64,000 nucleotides of DNA, taken from positions 27,058,139 through 27,122,138 of the forward strand of contig NC_090133.1 of assembly GCF_040581485.1 (NCBI RefSeq), given 5' to 3'. This document shows, piece by piece, positions 31,960-44,921 of the stretch. Numbering within the stretch: position 1 is the first letter of the stretch; each line of letters begins with the position of its first letter. The translations under genes and the position numbers were made by a program. The stretch is from Linepithema humile (taxonomy: Eukaryota; Arthropoda; Insecta; Hymenoptera; Formicidae). Under the pieces are notes generated by a model. The model ran no database searches. It had not been told where the DNA came from and was given only the letters and a program-made list of their open reading frames with translations.

Positions 31960-32300
31960 GAGGGTTAGAGGCCGCCCACGGCAACCCCTCGCCCACTCAG
32001 AGGGGATGTTCCGTGTTCAGTTTCAGCGATACCAGAGTGCCGGTCCGATGCACCCCCTGGTCGCCATGGAAACGACCTACTCTCCCTGGACGGGACGCGC
32101 ATCGGGCACCCTCGTGCCGCGCGCGCGAGAGTTAAACATTCGAATAAGGATATCCGCTCGGGCCGCTCTTTGAACTCGCCCCGCGCAGCTCCTCGCGGCA
32201 GCAGCAGCAGTCCGCTGTCAACTCTCCTCTCGGCGGATGATATCTCTGCCCCCCCCCCCCCTCTTTCGTCCGGTATGAACGCCGTCGGCTACTCGCGCGG
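31960..32300. promoter_or_regulatory. GC-rich candidate regulatory block with RFX motifs
   Basis: GC-rich, non-repetitive sequence directly after two GA tracts. It contains a full X-box match at 32060-32073 and an RFX half-site GGCAAC at 31980-31985. No adjacent coding exon is visible on either strand. Confidence 0.4.
32060..32073. promoter_or_regulatory. X-box motif (RFX binding consensus)
   Basis: GTCGCCATGGAAAC fits the 14-base X-box consensus RYYNYYATRRNRAC at every position. In insects RFX factors bind such sites in promoters of ciliary genes of sensory neurons. Occupancy is inference. Confidence 0.45.
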
Positions 32301-32576
32301 ATAAATACTTGACATTCGGCAACCCGACGCAGTCAAGGGATCGCTTCCGACTTTATATACCGACTGTACATCTCGGAATTTTTACGGCTTTCATTCCTGT
32401 TGCTGCGGCTTTCGGATTTTCGGAGCGACGGATTTTGCGCGCTGCAAAGATGTACCTTAGGAGCGACGACGTGCTTGTTTACAATCCTCTCGTTATTGAA
32501 AGCGACTGTAATTGCCCTTCATTCGATTCGTAGACGCTGAAAGATCGAGCGAAAGACAACTTTAAGAGGGTAAGAT

Positions 32577-32595
32577 GCGCGCGCGCGCGCGCGCG
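32577..32595. repeat. (GC)n microsatellite
   Basis: Alternating GC tract of 19 bases. Confidence 0.9.
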
Positions 32596-33797
32596 TTTAA
32601 ATAGCAATTCAAGTTTTAATCTGGAAGACGCGATAGAATTCGACATGGAAATTGGCTTATAATTTTGTGGATAGTTAAAATAGAATCGAAATAAACACAT
32701 ATAAAATGCCTGTCATTGAATATATGTGTATATTTTAAATATGTCTGTTCTGAATTTTTCAATTCTTCTCTGCATTAAACATCGCATGAAATTCTAATGG
32801 AATTCTATCTCAAAGTCTGCTCCAAAAAAAAATTACAAGGTGAAAAATAGAAAAAACACAAAAAATCAATAGGGGAAAAAGACTCCAAAAACCAAGCGTG
32901 CGTGCAGACTTCACAGTGCATTTACTGACAGCAGTTGCATTCGGTTTACTATTATAAAGCAATTAAATGTTTGTTGAAAGACAGGAGCAATAAGAAGGAA
33001 CGTAATTATCCAAAAACGCGCCGTAGTTTTATTGCGTGGACGCGTGCCACGATAAACCCGCTTGAAAATTTTCAAACCTCCGCTTCGCCGTGGCGAAAGG
33101 GTTAAAATCAGAGCGAAGCGACTGTTTATTTTGCGACAGCTGCGTCTCGGCATTGTCTACGAAGATTAGCCGTGCATAATATGCGTCAGATGTCGTCACG
33201 AGGTGAGATACGAGACAAGACGAATGGTCTCTGCCTCTCTATCGCAATTTGTGGACGCGCGCGCGCGCTGAAATGCATCTTACGTCCATGGCAAAAGAGA
33301 GGTCAGGAACGAAGCGTTGCAGATGTCCCCGACGAGATCGTGACGGCCGGTATAATGCACCTTGATTCACAGTTGTCTAATTAGAGTGGCGCGCGACAGT
33401 GCCAAGCGGGCGCGCGCGATAAATACGTACGCGTAGAATCCGAAAACCCGGAACATCGCGAAAATCGTTTCACTCGAAAAAGCTTCCGAGCCGACGGGAG
33501 AGGATGATTCACGCGCCAAGTGTTCGCGCGAGAGATATTCCGCGCGGGGGAGTGAGAGGGAGGAGGGGGGAGAGAGGGGGGGGAGAGGAAATGCGTGAGC
33601 CCCCCCGCGGGAGAGGTGCAACCGAAAATAAAATTGTCGAGCGACGCGACAAAGCGGTCGGCGTCTAATCAATTTTATTCGGGTCACCCGTTATAGCGGT
33701 CGACCTGGGTGCCCCGACCTGGGTTGCTGAACTCCGTGACCCATATATCGGCAAATGGGTCAGAAAATAAACGACGAGGACCGACGGGGCTCATCCG

Positions 33798-33821
33798 CCC
33801 CCCCCCCCCCCCCCCCCCCCC
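33798..33821. repeat. Poly-C homopolymer
   Basis: An uninterrupted run of 24 C on the + strand, uncommon in length. Confidence 0.95.
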
Positions 33822-34219
33822 GGCGACCGCGGCTGCTTTTATGCGAGAGTACGCTTCCGGTTTTACGGTGAACTTCGTCTCTCGTCCGAACGCAAATAGT
33901 CAAGAGAGCTCTCTTATGCGTCAAAGCAACAATTCTGATGTATCCATCAGTTTCAGGCTCCAGCGAATTTCGCCGGAAAGTGAATCAATAACAGATAAAA
34001 TGAGAGAAAAGTAAATACGAGAGAGTGAAAAAGCTTGCGCGAAGAGTTTTCGCCTCAAGTATTTATTACAACTGTCCAGAGCTGGGCGCTATGAAAAAAA
34101 AAAATGCATTTAAATTATTGAGAGAAAATCTAAAGAATCTGAATTATATGGAAGATTTGAGATACTTTCTGCTGATAACGAGTTTAAAACTGCGCTCAAT
34201 TGACTGCCCTTCGAATTAA

Positions 34220-34364
34220 GAGATTTTTTTTTCTTTCAAAGAATCGAAAAGCTGTCGAAAGAAACGCGTTGAAAAACGTGGCAATCGTAGAAAACGATAA
34301 TTTATTCAAGAACGAATCAAAAGATATTTTTCTTTCGAAGAATCGAAAAGATTGTCGAAAGGAA
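34220..34364. repeat. Imperfect direct duplication, ~45 bp copies
   Basis: Copies at about 34220-34264 and 34322-34364 share TTTCTTTC, AAGAATCGAAAAG and TGTCGAAAG with a few substitutions. Confidence 0.75.
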
Positions 34365-35856
34365 CACTTTGGAGAGCATAAAAATTGCTTAACGACTTGA
34401 GTGTTTTCAAACTTCTTATTAATTTATTATTCGCTTGTTTCGCACGTCGATCTTTCGACGGCGAAGAAGAAGCGTGGAAAGGAAGAAGAAAACGAAAAAT
34501 CTCGGTCTCCTCGCCTATTTTAAGTGCGGAAAAGTCTGCGCCACGCGGATCTAACTCAAGTCTAACGCTCTTTGGCATTCAGAGCCGCAAATCAGCGAGC
34601 GGGCTCGCTCGCGCCTTCCGCGTCGATCGCACACCGGCGTTGTCGGTCGGCCGCTATTTATAATGAAAATATTTTCGCGACCGCCGCGCTGCCCGACACC
34701 GACCGATCACTGCCCACATATCCATCCATTGGACGGATATACGTCTCGGCGCGCTTTTAGCGTCGCCTACGAGCGTCGATCTCTCGCGTGACGTGACGTC
34801 TTTTTTTCTCCCCCCCCCCCCCCTCCCCCTCGCTCTTCATGCCTCTTTCACCAGCGATACGCTCTCCGCGCGAACGATACTGCAATAAAAAGTATACTGC
34901 ACACTCTAAAAATTAAAACGAAATGGATTCAGCTCTGTTATCCTTTCCTGGCTAATCTTATCGTTGCTTTTTTTCCAGTCGAGGGTCGGCACTTCGGTGT
35001 CGTTAAAGTCGTGTCGGCGATTATAGCGTCTGTGGCAAATTACCGTAAAAATGAGCGAGGAAAAGAGTACGCGAATATACCTTCGCCGATAGGCACAGAA
35101 CCTTCTGACGTCTTTACCACCCTTCCTCCTCCTTCTCCTTCCTTCTCCCGCCCTTTCATTAGGAGTGCTATTAACCGCGTGGTATTATTAACGCGATATT
35201 TTTTCAGCGCGTATTACGGCGTCATTTCGAGAAGTTTTCGCGTCTAGAATTTTTTTTCTCGCCCGGTTCACGCTATTCGTGACCGACGCTTGTTCCGCAA
35301 ACAAATAGCGCGCTCATCGATCATATCGCGGCGTTTATCTTTTTACCGCTATAGACCGAAGGTTCGATCTCGCTCCTGCGGGGATTCGACCGGATTCGAT
35401 GTCTCTCCGGGCGAATTTCAATTCCGATCGCCGGGAAAAACGATCAGGGCGAATGGTACGGTCGACCGATGCAAAACACAACTTTGCGGACGATCGCCCG
35501 GAAAGAATGCGCCGAAATTGGCGGCAGGTGCGCGAAAAGGTGTGCGGTTTCACCGGGCGGCCGATGTGTTCGCCCGCGCGGATCAATACCGGCCCGGCAT
35601 GCCGTTTCATTCCCCGGCTGACAAGTTGTATTCACTGTCATCCCGACGTTGACAGGTTCCGCGATTCGGAATCCATTAAACGACGTAAATCGCGCGCCGC
35701 GTGAATTCCACGCGGAATCGAATCTTTTCGAGCTTTCGCCGGCGTTATTGCGAGAGCCGAATGGTTTCGACGATTAACGAAAACGATATGGAAAATGTTG
35801 TAATTTGTATTTCGCTGCAATTGAACTGACGATCGAAAAATGTTAGCTGAACGATG

Positions 35857-35883
35857 AAAAAAAAAAAAAAAAAAAAAAAAAAA
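35857..35883. repeat. Poly-A homopolymer
   Basis: Run of about 27 A on the + strand, with no retroelement body recognisable upstream. Confidence 0.9.
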
Positions 35884-37896
35884 CGCTTCTGTTCTGCGAA
35901 AGAATTCGCCGCGAATTGATAGACCGACAATAAAAATATTCAAAGCGATTCTTTTTCATGTAATTATCACATCGTTCAACACTTAAATTTATCGATGAAT
36001 ATTAAGCCATGAAAGTGACAGACATCTGACAGACGAGATATATTGAAGCGATTTTCCGCCGAGTGCACAATAAATCAGAATGTCTTGAAAACAGAAAAAA
36101 AAAAGAATTCATGGAGCGTTCGTGTTAAAAGTAAAAATATCACTCCACAATAAAATATTTTCTAACAATTCTTTCCATTTTTCTTCCCAAAGGTCGCGCT
36201 AATTAGAAATAACAAGACAGTTATGTCTTCATAATTAGATTATAATATAATTGGATTTTTTTTCAGAAAAATAATCTAATCGAAAGCCATTGTGTAAGCG
36301 CGCTGACGAATAAATGGCACTGCCAATCATTTTATCATTGCAAATAGTTCGAGGAAGATGGAAAAACGTTGGCTCACGTCTCGGATGAGAATGATCACAC
36401 TTGGCCCTCGTTCAGGTCTACGTCAAGACGGTAGTCTCTGACGCCAGCATCAATGAAAGAAGAAGTTGGCTTCACGCGGGGAGAAGCAAGAAGACTAACG
36501 GCCGAGAAGTTATATCTCTCTGTAGGCTCGTGTCGACCAAAATACTAGCTACGAGAATTAACGTCAAAGTGATTTTCGCAACTTCTTGGCAACGCGCGCA
36601 AAACAATAATCCTCGAGCCATAATCGGCATAATCTTGACAGCGAAAAAAGTGATACTCTGCCGATATTTACAAAAATATATAATATATTCTTATAACTTT
36701 TTCGTTTATCTATCATTGAGATAAAAATCAAACAGATTTTGATATATGCTTTTAATACTTTTTGTTCATTATTTTTAAACCAATTTTTCTCTGTTGTCTA
36801 TTTTATTACGTTAAAATTTACGAAATTATTTATCATACGCAATCATATGATAATTAATTTAATCTAAGCTATTTAATTTTGTAATATATTAAAAAGTCCG
36901 CAAAAACTGACGGTAAATCTTAATTGATTAAGGGAGTAAACGCGTTCGTGCTGACTTCACATTGTTGGATGTCAGGCCAGTATTTTCGCCAACGAGCGTC
37001 GCAATTTTTAATGAGAAAACTTGTCGCTTATCCCTGTGTTCGCCAACTGAAGTTAGCCATGCTTACATTCTCGTAGAATCTAAGAAGCTTATAAAGTTTC
37101 TCTTTTCCTCGTCTCTACGTCTTTGTATTATTCAGATGTTATACCGCTTTTCATATTGACCGCGACTGTACAACAACACGTGAGGACGGAAAGCAGGGGA
37201 ACACGTGCATCACGCAAATCAAATCGCAAAGATTGTTTTAGAATCGCAACAATCGACAAGAGAATTATCGACAAATAATATTACAAAAGCCGACTGGAAT
37301 GTTGATATTAACAGCATAAAATCGTACAAAATTAAATCTAAACAAATTGTAAACAAATTTTAGCGTAAAGTGAAGCGATAAACTAATGTGAGAGACTTTT
37401 CACTTGGCAACAGACAGTAGGCGCCTATGAAGAGTAAAGCGATGCGAACAGAGACGGCGGTACGTGTGTATGCAGTTGGTCTAACGTTGCAATTATCATA
37501 GAGATATGTCGATTGTCTCTTTCTAAAATATTCAAGTGGAAACGCGCGCGAGCCGCGGTCGTTGCATCTCAACTCACGTTCCAAGAGCAAAGACACCGAG
37601 GTCGAGGCAAAACCTGTTATTTCATGAACGCGGAAAAGTGCTCGCAAGTTTCCACGGGGTAAACGACCCCGATATGCCCTTTCATTAAGAGACTATAAGA
37701 AAAGTGAAATGGAATATGTAATAAATAAAATAGACTGATTGCCTTGGTAAGACGAAATGATCTGGTTCTAACGAGCATTGACTCTTTCACTGTCATCGTA
37801 TATTTGAAAAAAATTCCTTAATTACTATTGTAGAGTAAAAACATATATTTGATGTAATATATTTAATTACCCATAAAAAACTATTGGATCGATCAG

Positions 37897-37930
37897 AAAA
37901 TCCCTTTAGATTTTTCGATAAAAATAAGAG
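37897..37930. repeat. Second copy of a dispersed ~33-bp word
   Basis: Matches 5997-6028 (AAAATCCCTT, one mismatch, then AGATTTTTCGATAAAAAT). A GAAGAAACTTT word follows both copies after short spacers of different length. Confidence 0.6.
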
Positions 37931-39929
37931 ATAAAAATAAAAGAGAAAAATTTGAAGAAACTTTTAAATCAGCCGAATATAATATCTAGACTCCTAAAGT
38001 TGCACGCGGAAGCCAAATGCATGTAAATATTCTGTGAAAAAATTTAGTGACTCCAGATATTAAAGTTATTTTTATAAATAATTAAATATTATTATATCAA
38101 ATAATTCTTTTATGCGAGCTATCACGATGTCAATCTCGATACGGAATTAATAGAAAACAAAAGGGTCAAAATCATAGATTAATTGTCACATTTGCTAATA
38201 TGCTTTTACGAATTAAGATGTTATTTTCAGATCTCGCGATTCGTCCATTGGCATTTTGTTACACCACGTCGCGACAAAAGCGCGGAATATGCAAAGGTCA
38301 TTTGACGTGGCACGATCACGTATTCCCCGCAATCGAAAGTTCGCCCTCCGTAAGCATGCACGCGATGATAAATGCAAATGCGAGTCCACGTGCGCACGCG
38401 ATATAGTTCGCGCGAAATCGCAGATCGATCCACTTTATATTCTACGTGATAACGAGACATTTCCGAAAAAAGCTTTATGGGTTCGTGAAGGTTACAAAAG
38501 GAAGAGATAAAAAAAAAAAAAAAAAATATATATATAAGCGGCGAGACTCGCGCAGAAACGAGATTCCGGGAAATATGATGTACGTGTGTATAAAATATCG
38601 CATCGCTGCTCTTTTCGCTCTCAATTCCCCGAGCTTGTGACATTTTCACGGATGAAATCCGACGAACTATTGGTCCGCTTTTTCCACTTGTCGCGTATAG
38701 CAAAATGATGTAACTTAAGCACCTCATCTATCAGATGACTCAGACTTCAAGTTCTGACGAACGCCAAGTGCTTATCGACCGCCACCTTCTGTAATTGCAA
38801 TATTACGCATTAACCGAGAATAATGCACGAGAACAATCGATCAGCAATTTCAAGTCGACTTTTTTTTTCCACACGAAATGTCGAGACACCGATAGTTGCC
38901 GTGTCGTGAGCGAATTCACATGAAAAGATACCCGTGTGATTTTGCAACAGTTACACACTTGTCAATTGTAATTGACGAAAATGGAGACGCTGGAGATTCC
39001 TGGAAGGATCGAAGGGTAGAAAGAGGTCAAGTGCGCGCGGATCAAGAAGATACTGAAGCCGCTAATTATAAAGCGCTAAATAATGTAGGCGTGTGAGATA
39101 TATTTTAACGCGGCGAATATATACATTTAACAATGACGCGTCAAAAGTAATATACCATAGGTCAGATCGCCGCGAAATGTCAAGCGCGCGCTACTTTTGC
39201 CACCATGCGATGGGGCAATTAACGCCATGTGATTCGACTTTTAAACCGCAATTCGGATGACTCAGAGTTCGTATTGAGGAAAACACGAGGCCGGTCGAGA
39301 TATATCGGTTCCGCGGATCACCACGTGCGTATATCGGTCGGCATAAATAATAGCCGAGTTGTATCAGCAGCGAAACTGCAAGTTGGTCGACTTTATCGCG
39401 GTATGCACAGCTATCGAGTTGCGATTTGCACGTAATCGAGAAACGATTATTGGTAAAGTCGACAGATATCATTACGTTTATCAACGTGCACGCGCAGCCA
39501 AACGCGCGATTCTTCCAGTTTCCTTCGTATGACATCACAATGCTTTCTTCGTAAAAGATTACGTAATGTTCATTAAAAAATTGTCGCTTATTATTTTTTT
39601 AATTATATACCTTAAGTATTATACTTTGCAAAAATTAAGTTTCAGTTAAAAATATATTTAAATAAGTTGCTTTGATCGGAAACTGGCTGCATCTTTCTTG
39701 AAAGACACTCTGGCAAATTTGTCTCATTATTAAGTTAAATATAAATGTAACATTATCGTTATTTAATAAAATCATGTATTGTCAAAATATCATGTATAGT
39801 ATATAGTTATCACGCCGTTAATTGCTATATATTATATATGTACATGAATAATAATAAAATGTTTGGCTTGACACATGGGATTCATTTGCGGCGTGAACAG
39901 TCATCAAAAATCGGCTCGACAGAGAACAT

Positions 39930-39994
39930 GTTAATATTTGAGGACAGCTCTTACGAGAATGCGTTAATATTTGAGGATAACTCTTACGAGCTCT
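39930..39994. repeat. 33-bp tandem duplication
   Basis: Two units, 39930-39962 and 39963-39994, both starting GTTAATATTTGAGGA and sharing CTCTTACGAG. The period of 33 keeps a small open frame, but no gene is recognised. Confidence 0.85.
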
Positions 39995-40046
39995 TACGGT
40001 ACAGTCTGGCCTCGATTTCTCATATGATAAAAGATTAATTTGATTT

Positions 40047-40070
40047 CCCGAAAATCCACTGATTTTCGGG
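40047..40070. repeat. Perfect 10-bp hairpin with tetraloop
   Basis: CCCGAAAATC, loop CACT, GATTTTCGGG. Confidence 0.92.
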
Positions 40071-40266
40071 ACTTTTCGACGATAAAACGGGAGAATCGCG
40101 TTAATAAGAATCGTGACTGCGTCACAAAAGTAATTAAACATCAGTTACGCTTCGTGAATATTCAGCTTGAATTAAAGATACGTTCCATGAAATCCTTTCT
40201 CCATGAATATCCGATCGTCAGATAAATTTTGATCAGAGATGCGCGATGATCGATATCGAAAGAATC

Positions 40267-40293
40267 GCCCCCCCCCCTTCCCCCCCCCCCCCT
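40267..40293. repeat. Poly-C tracts
   Basis: C runs interrupted by TT. A run of about 12 G follows at about 40526-40538. Confidence 0.9.
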
Positions 40294-40708
40294 TTCCCTC
40301 GCACGACTGCACCTATAAGCGGCAGCTGATAAATTGCATCCGCCACGCAACCGAGTCCCCCTCCCCGCGAAAAAGTGGTAGAAGACTGAGAAGCGTAATG
40401 ATCTAAATTGCCCCCCGCCGCTTCCCTCCCCTCCGCCCTGCCGAAGCGAGATATCCCGTGAGATATCCTAATGGCGGGCAAATCATCAGATACCGGCGAC
40501 CGACGAACTTGACCTTCACCTCGTAGGGGGGGGGGGGGTGGCTGAATACCTTCGATCGAATCCACAGGGCGGGAATTCCCTTGAAGGAAGGTTATCGGGG
40601 GGAGGAGGGGGTTGCTCGTTGTTCATTGTACACGCGTGTGACGCCGCATTCTCTCACGTGCCGCACGTGTGTGGCGTGACATGCCGTGCCGACTCGTCAC
40701 GAAAGAGA

Positions 40709-40713
40709 GCGCG

Positions 40714-40769
<56 letters not shown>
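40709..40769. repeat. Compound (GC)n-(GA)n microsatellite
   Basis: About 20 bases of alternating GC pass directly into about 40 bases of GA. Confidence 0.95.
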
Positions 40770-40774
<5 letters not shown>

Positions 40775-43700
40775 AGGGAGGAAGAGGTGCTAAAGTATAG
40801 AAGCGGGGGTGGAATCGCGTGCGCCTCGAAAATCGGTGCCTCGCCGACCCACCGAAAATCCGTGATTCGTCTCTGACGCAGCCGCTCGCTCGACCGCGGA
40901 TCGATCCGACCGCGATTCGGCGAATCCCGCGTGTGAGTCATATCTTGGCTACGTTACCTTCGCTACCAGGACGACCTTGGGGAGAATAAAGACGTCGGGC
41001 CACGCGTGGATCATTATCGATGCGATACGGTTGCTCGCCGAGATACGATTGCTCGATCTCGTCGATTGTTCGATTCGGAAGGACGCGCGGGCGCGACCCG
41101 GGAAATAGGCGATACCTCGGTATCAAAAATCGATATCTATACAATACGCGATGCTGTAAATAATTTATCGAAAGTGACGAGCTGTAAAAAAGCGCGAAAA
41201 TGAAAGAAATTGTTGTGTCGAACGCGTTACGATTTTTTGGTGGAATGTCGAGACGCTGAATTATACGCGCTCGAAAGAGAAGCGTTTTTTTTTTCTTTTT
41301 TTTTTGGGCGAATTAAATTCCGGAACGATCAACAAACAATAGAGCGATAATAATGAGTGGAATTTCAAGTGAACTGTACTCGAATAGAATTTTAATTTAA
41401 AGTTTTTACAAAAAACATCTGATATTAAAAATGGAAAATGTAATGAACGATGACCTCTCTTGACATTTTCGCACAGGGAAAATCGAAATGTTTCTCTGCC
41501 TTCTCCCACTTTTTCGTGAACGATTCGGTCGCGTGGCGGATTCAATTTATCAGCTGTAAAATAGATGCACGAAATTGCGATTTGAGCGAAAAGGGTGATT
41601 CTTCCAATTTTCTTTCTACATCTCTAATAAAAATTTAGAAATTAAACATCTAATCGAAGAAATTTAACTAGAGAATCCGTCTCGGAAAAGACACCCCGTA
41701 AGTTTTGAGACGCTGTAAACTTTGAAGATTGCACGTTTAATCTGAAGTGTACCTTTAAACTCAAACTTATTTTTTTGTGAAGCGTAATTAAGATAGATAA
41801 TTAAAAGAATAATGAGCTGCACTTCCTTCACATAAACTTTCAAAATTATGTAATGAATGGCCGAAAATGTGGACGTTTCCGTAAAGTGTGAAAATGAACG
41901 CCTTTGATAATGCTAAGTTCACAATTACGTCATTGACCTGGTTTCCCTTCTCTGTCCCGCGCACAGTGTGTCTTCCGTTACGACCGCGTTATTGGATATT
42001 CACTCCCGTTTGCACGAAACGTGTTTGTCACCTACACCTCAAGTTCTCGCGCGAGTCGAAAATAGGAGACGAATTACACTTGTTGACATAAACGAAGTTG
42101 TTTTAGCCGCATGCCATAAATACTGCACAAATAGTAACAGACAGCGGCGACTTGCATCGCGCTAAATATCCCGCCGAATCGCCGTGCAAAAATAACATTC
42201 ATATAAGCGCGTTTCCCGGAATATGTCACGCCGATGAATTATGACAAAGAAGCGCAAAATGAATAATGATCGCCGCGCAAACAAATTCATCGCGACACAA
42301 GTGGCGAATAAATCTCTTCGTACATTAAACCACAATTACCTACCGTTATCTCCCGCGCAAAAATAACAAATTCGGTCGAGAAGTATTCTTCGCACAAAGC
42401 TCTGTCAAATAATTTATCAAAATTAATTATGCACTAATGTTGCGTTAAATGTAAATTTCGTAACAACGGTCAAGCTCAAAGCTAAACGGGGAGACTATCT
42501 CGGCGATGCGATCGGAATTTTCCCTTGTAGGAAATCTCGCTGGGAAATTCTCCGGAGAGGAATGTCGCCGTGACTACCGGCTGCATAACGACGCGAATGA
42601 CACGGCGTCTGACCAGGCTCGCCGGTTACTACTTGAGTAGGGTCAACGCGTGTGTACGGCCATAACGCATTCGCATCACTAGCGGCCGCCGTCGCCGCCG
42701 CCTGACTTCAAGTTGAGTCACGCCACTTCGCCGCAGTGATTATTGTACATCAAGCGACCGCGAAGTGCGGAAAGTTGACGGAGGATCTCTCTGATGGAGA
42801 TCTCCTCGGCGGGCGGAAGCCACTTCAAACTAGCTACAGGCCTCTGTTATTCGCAGACTGGCGAGTATCGAACGCACGGCGATCCAGCTGGTTTCGCGAG
42901 CGGCTAAAACTATCGATTGCTAATACGCTAAAAAAAGAAGTCTCACTGCCATCGGTCACGCGACGCGGCGATAATTTGCCCGACGGGCTGCAAATGTGTT
43001 GGTTGTAGCTTGTGAGAAGTCAGAGAGCCGGCGAGGCCACGCCGCGAATCACTTTTCCTCTCAAGGATCCGCGCAGTCGCTTCATTAACAGTTCGGCCAC
43101 GAAGGAGCGATATATCTCCTCGCCTATTTTCTATCCAAACACATTACCAGCGATCGTTTTTCTCTTGCGACTTGTAAAACCACCAACAATCCACCAGCAA
43201 TCACGTTTTCGTGATTCACGCTTTCGTTTCTCTCTATTTGCTTCTTTTCATGTCTACCGCATTATTATAAAGTACTATTCTTGCGCTGAAAGCTCACTAA
43301 ATGAAATTTATTATTAATTAGGCGCTCGAATTCAGATAATCAGATAATGATCGCCGATAAAATCTAAACCGCCCATGATAGCTGAACGATTAAGCCGGGT
43401 GCGGCCGACCTAAAAACGCTCTCGGGGGGGAGAAAGTGCACGTGTGCGTGACGCATTTCCATTTCAGCGTGGACGTGAACGAGACGCGGAAGATCATATA
43501 AATACCATCGTGTAAACGCTTCCGCACGCGATGCAACGCTGGAAAAAAAAAACATCGCGTTCCGCGCGCAGATATCGCGCTACAGGACCCTCAAAAATAC
43601 ACCTGCTTCCTGCGCCGCATGCAGCCTTGATCCTTGACGAACACGCGACGCTATGCCACCCCGAGGCCGGGTGCATAATGTTGCCGGACGATTTACGGGC

Positions 43701-44300
43701 CTGGCGAAGGTCCGCGATTTATAGCCGAGATTGTGTGTGCGTTCCGCGGCGACGTACGATCGGGATTGATTGACAAAACTCGCGAATACGCACCCCTTAA
43801 ATTAAACAAGCACAGAATGTACGAAAGAATTTAGAACTTGGAGCGTAGAGTGCGGAACATTCTATAATTAACTTTTCAAATAAAATTATTCAATTAAAAA
43901 CATCAATATTTGTTCGTGTATTTGCGTAAAATTTAAGATTAAAAAAAATGTTCAATATTAAAAACTAAAATTTTTTTATAATCTTGTCTTAATAGTATAA
44001 TTTTGCAAAATAAATAGAAAAAATAAGCTGCATAAAAAAAAATTTGAGCAATATTATCAAAATTGCTCTTATTTCGAGAAAATTAATTTTTCGATTCACG
44101 TTCGATTCAGCATTTTTCGTCCTAAATTCTTTTTTCAACATCGCACATGGAGGTCCTAAAATTAGCGAATGTCCCTTTTACCGCATATATTTTTGGAACT
44201 AATTTTTCTTTCAATAAAAATACTTTTTGCAGTAATTTGCGGTGGCAGAGCGATCGAAGGTACACTTGAGTCGAAAAATACTTCAGGAGAGAGAAAATAG

Positions 44301-44884
44301 ATGACAAAATAATCTGCTTCTAGAAATAGCGTGTATTCCATAATTTTATTACCGAACACGCCGGCTTAAAGATAGAGAAGGCGACAGACCTATCATGTCG
44401 TATCGCGAAATCTTCACATTGGGAAACATCGTATTCAAAGCTGATTGCGAGTTTATCGCCATATACACGCGACGCGCGCCGAATGGATCGTGAAAACACA
44501 AGTGGATCGTGTACAACGCGACATGTCATCGTCCCTTTACTGTCGCCGATCCCGAGCAGCTTAATTCCACCGAATCGCAATCTCGCCGCGAGATCTCGCT
44601 TCGTGCGGCATACATGAAAGCCCGGAGCGGCCCGTATTTGGCGCTTAAGCGCGTGTCGAAAATACATATCCAAATCCCCGAGGGACCGCATCCTCGTGAT
44701 TCGCTCGCTCTCTGTGTCCTCTCCCCCCCGGCTTCCTCCTCGCCCCTTTCCCACCCCGTCAGTCAACCCCTGGAAGCCTAGCAACGCTGCACCTCCTGCG
44801 CACCTGTAAGAGCAGCACTTTCTCGACAGGGAGAGAAACGCGTTTCATCCCCTACGCCGCGCGTCTACCGCTGTGATACGTGAC

Positions 44885-44921
<37 letters not shown>

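Larger units (their letters stand above)
32301..44300. other. Non-coding DNA between encore and frazzled (part 1)
   Basis: About 12 kb without a supported exon. The open frames are short and overlap on both strands. It holds homopolymer runs (poly-C at 33798-33821, poly-A at about 35857-35883) and small duplications noted separately. It could be distal 5' sequence or intron of encore, or intergenic. Confidence 0.5.

Noticed and set aside
35857..35883. Poly-A run as the tail of a processed retrocopy or SINE
   Set aside because: No gene-like, tRNA-like or A/B-box sequence precedes it, and no target-site duplication is visible.
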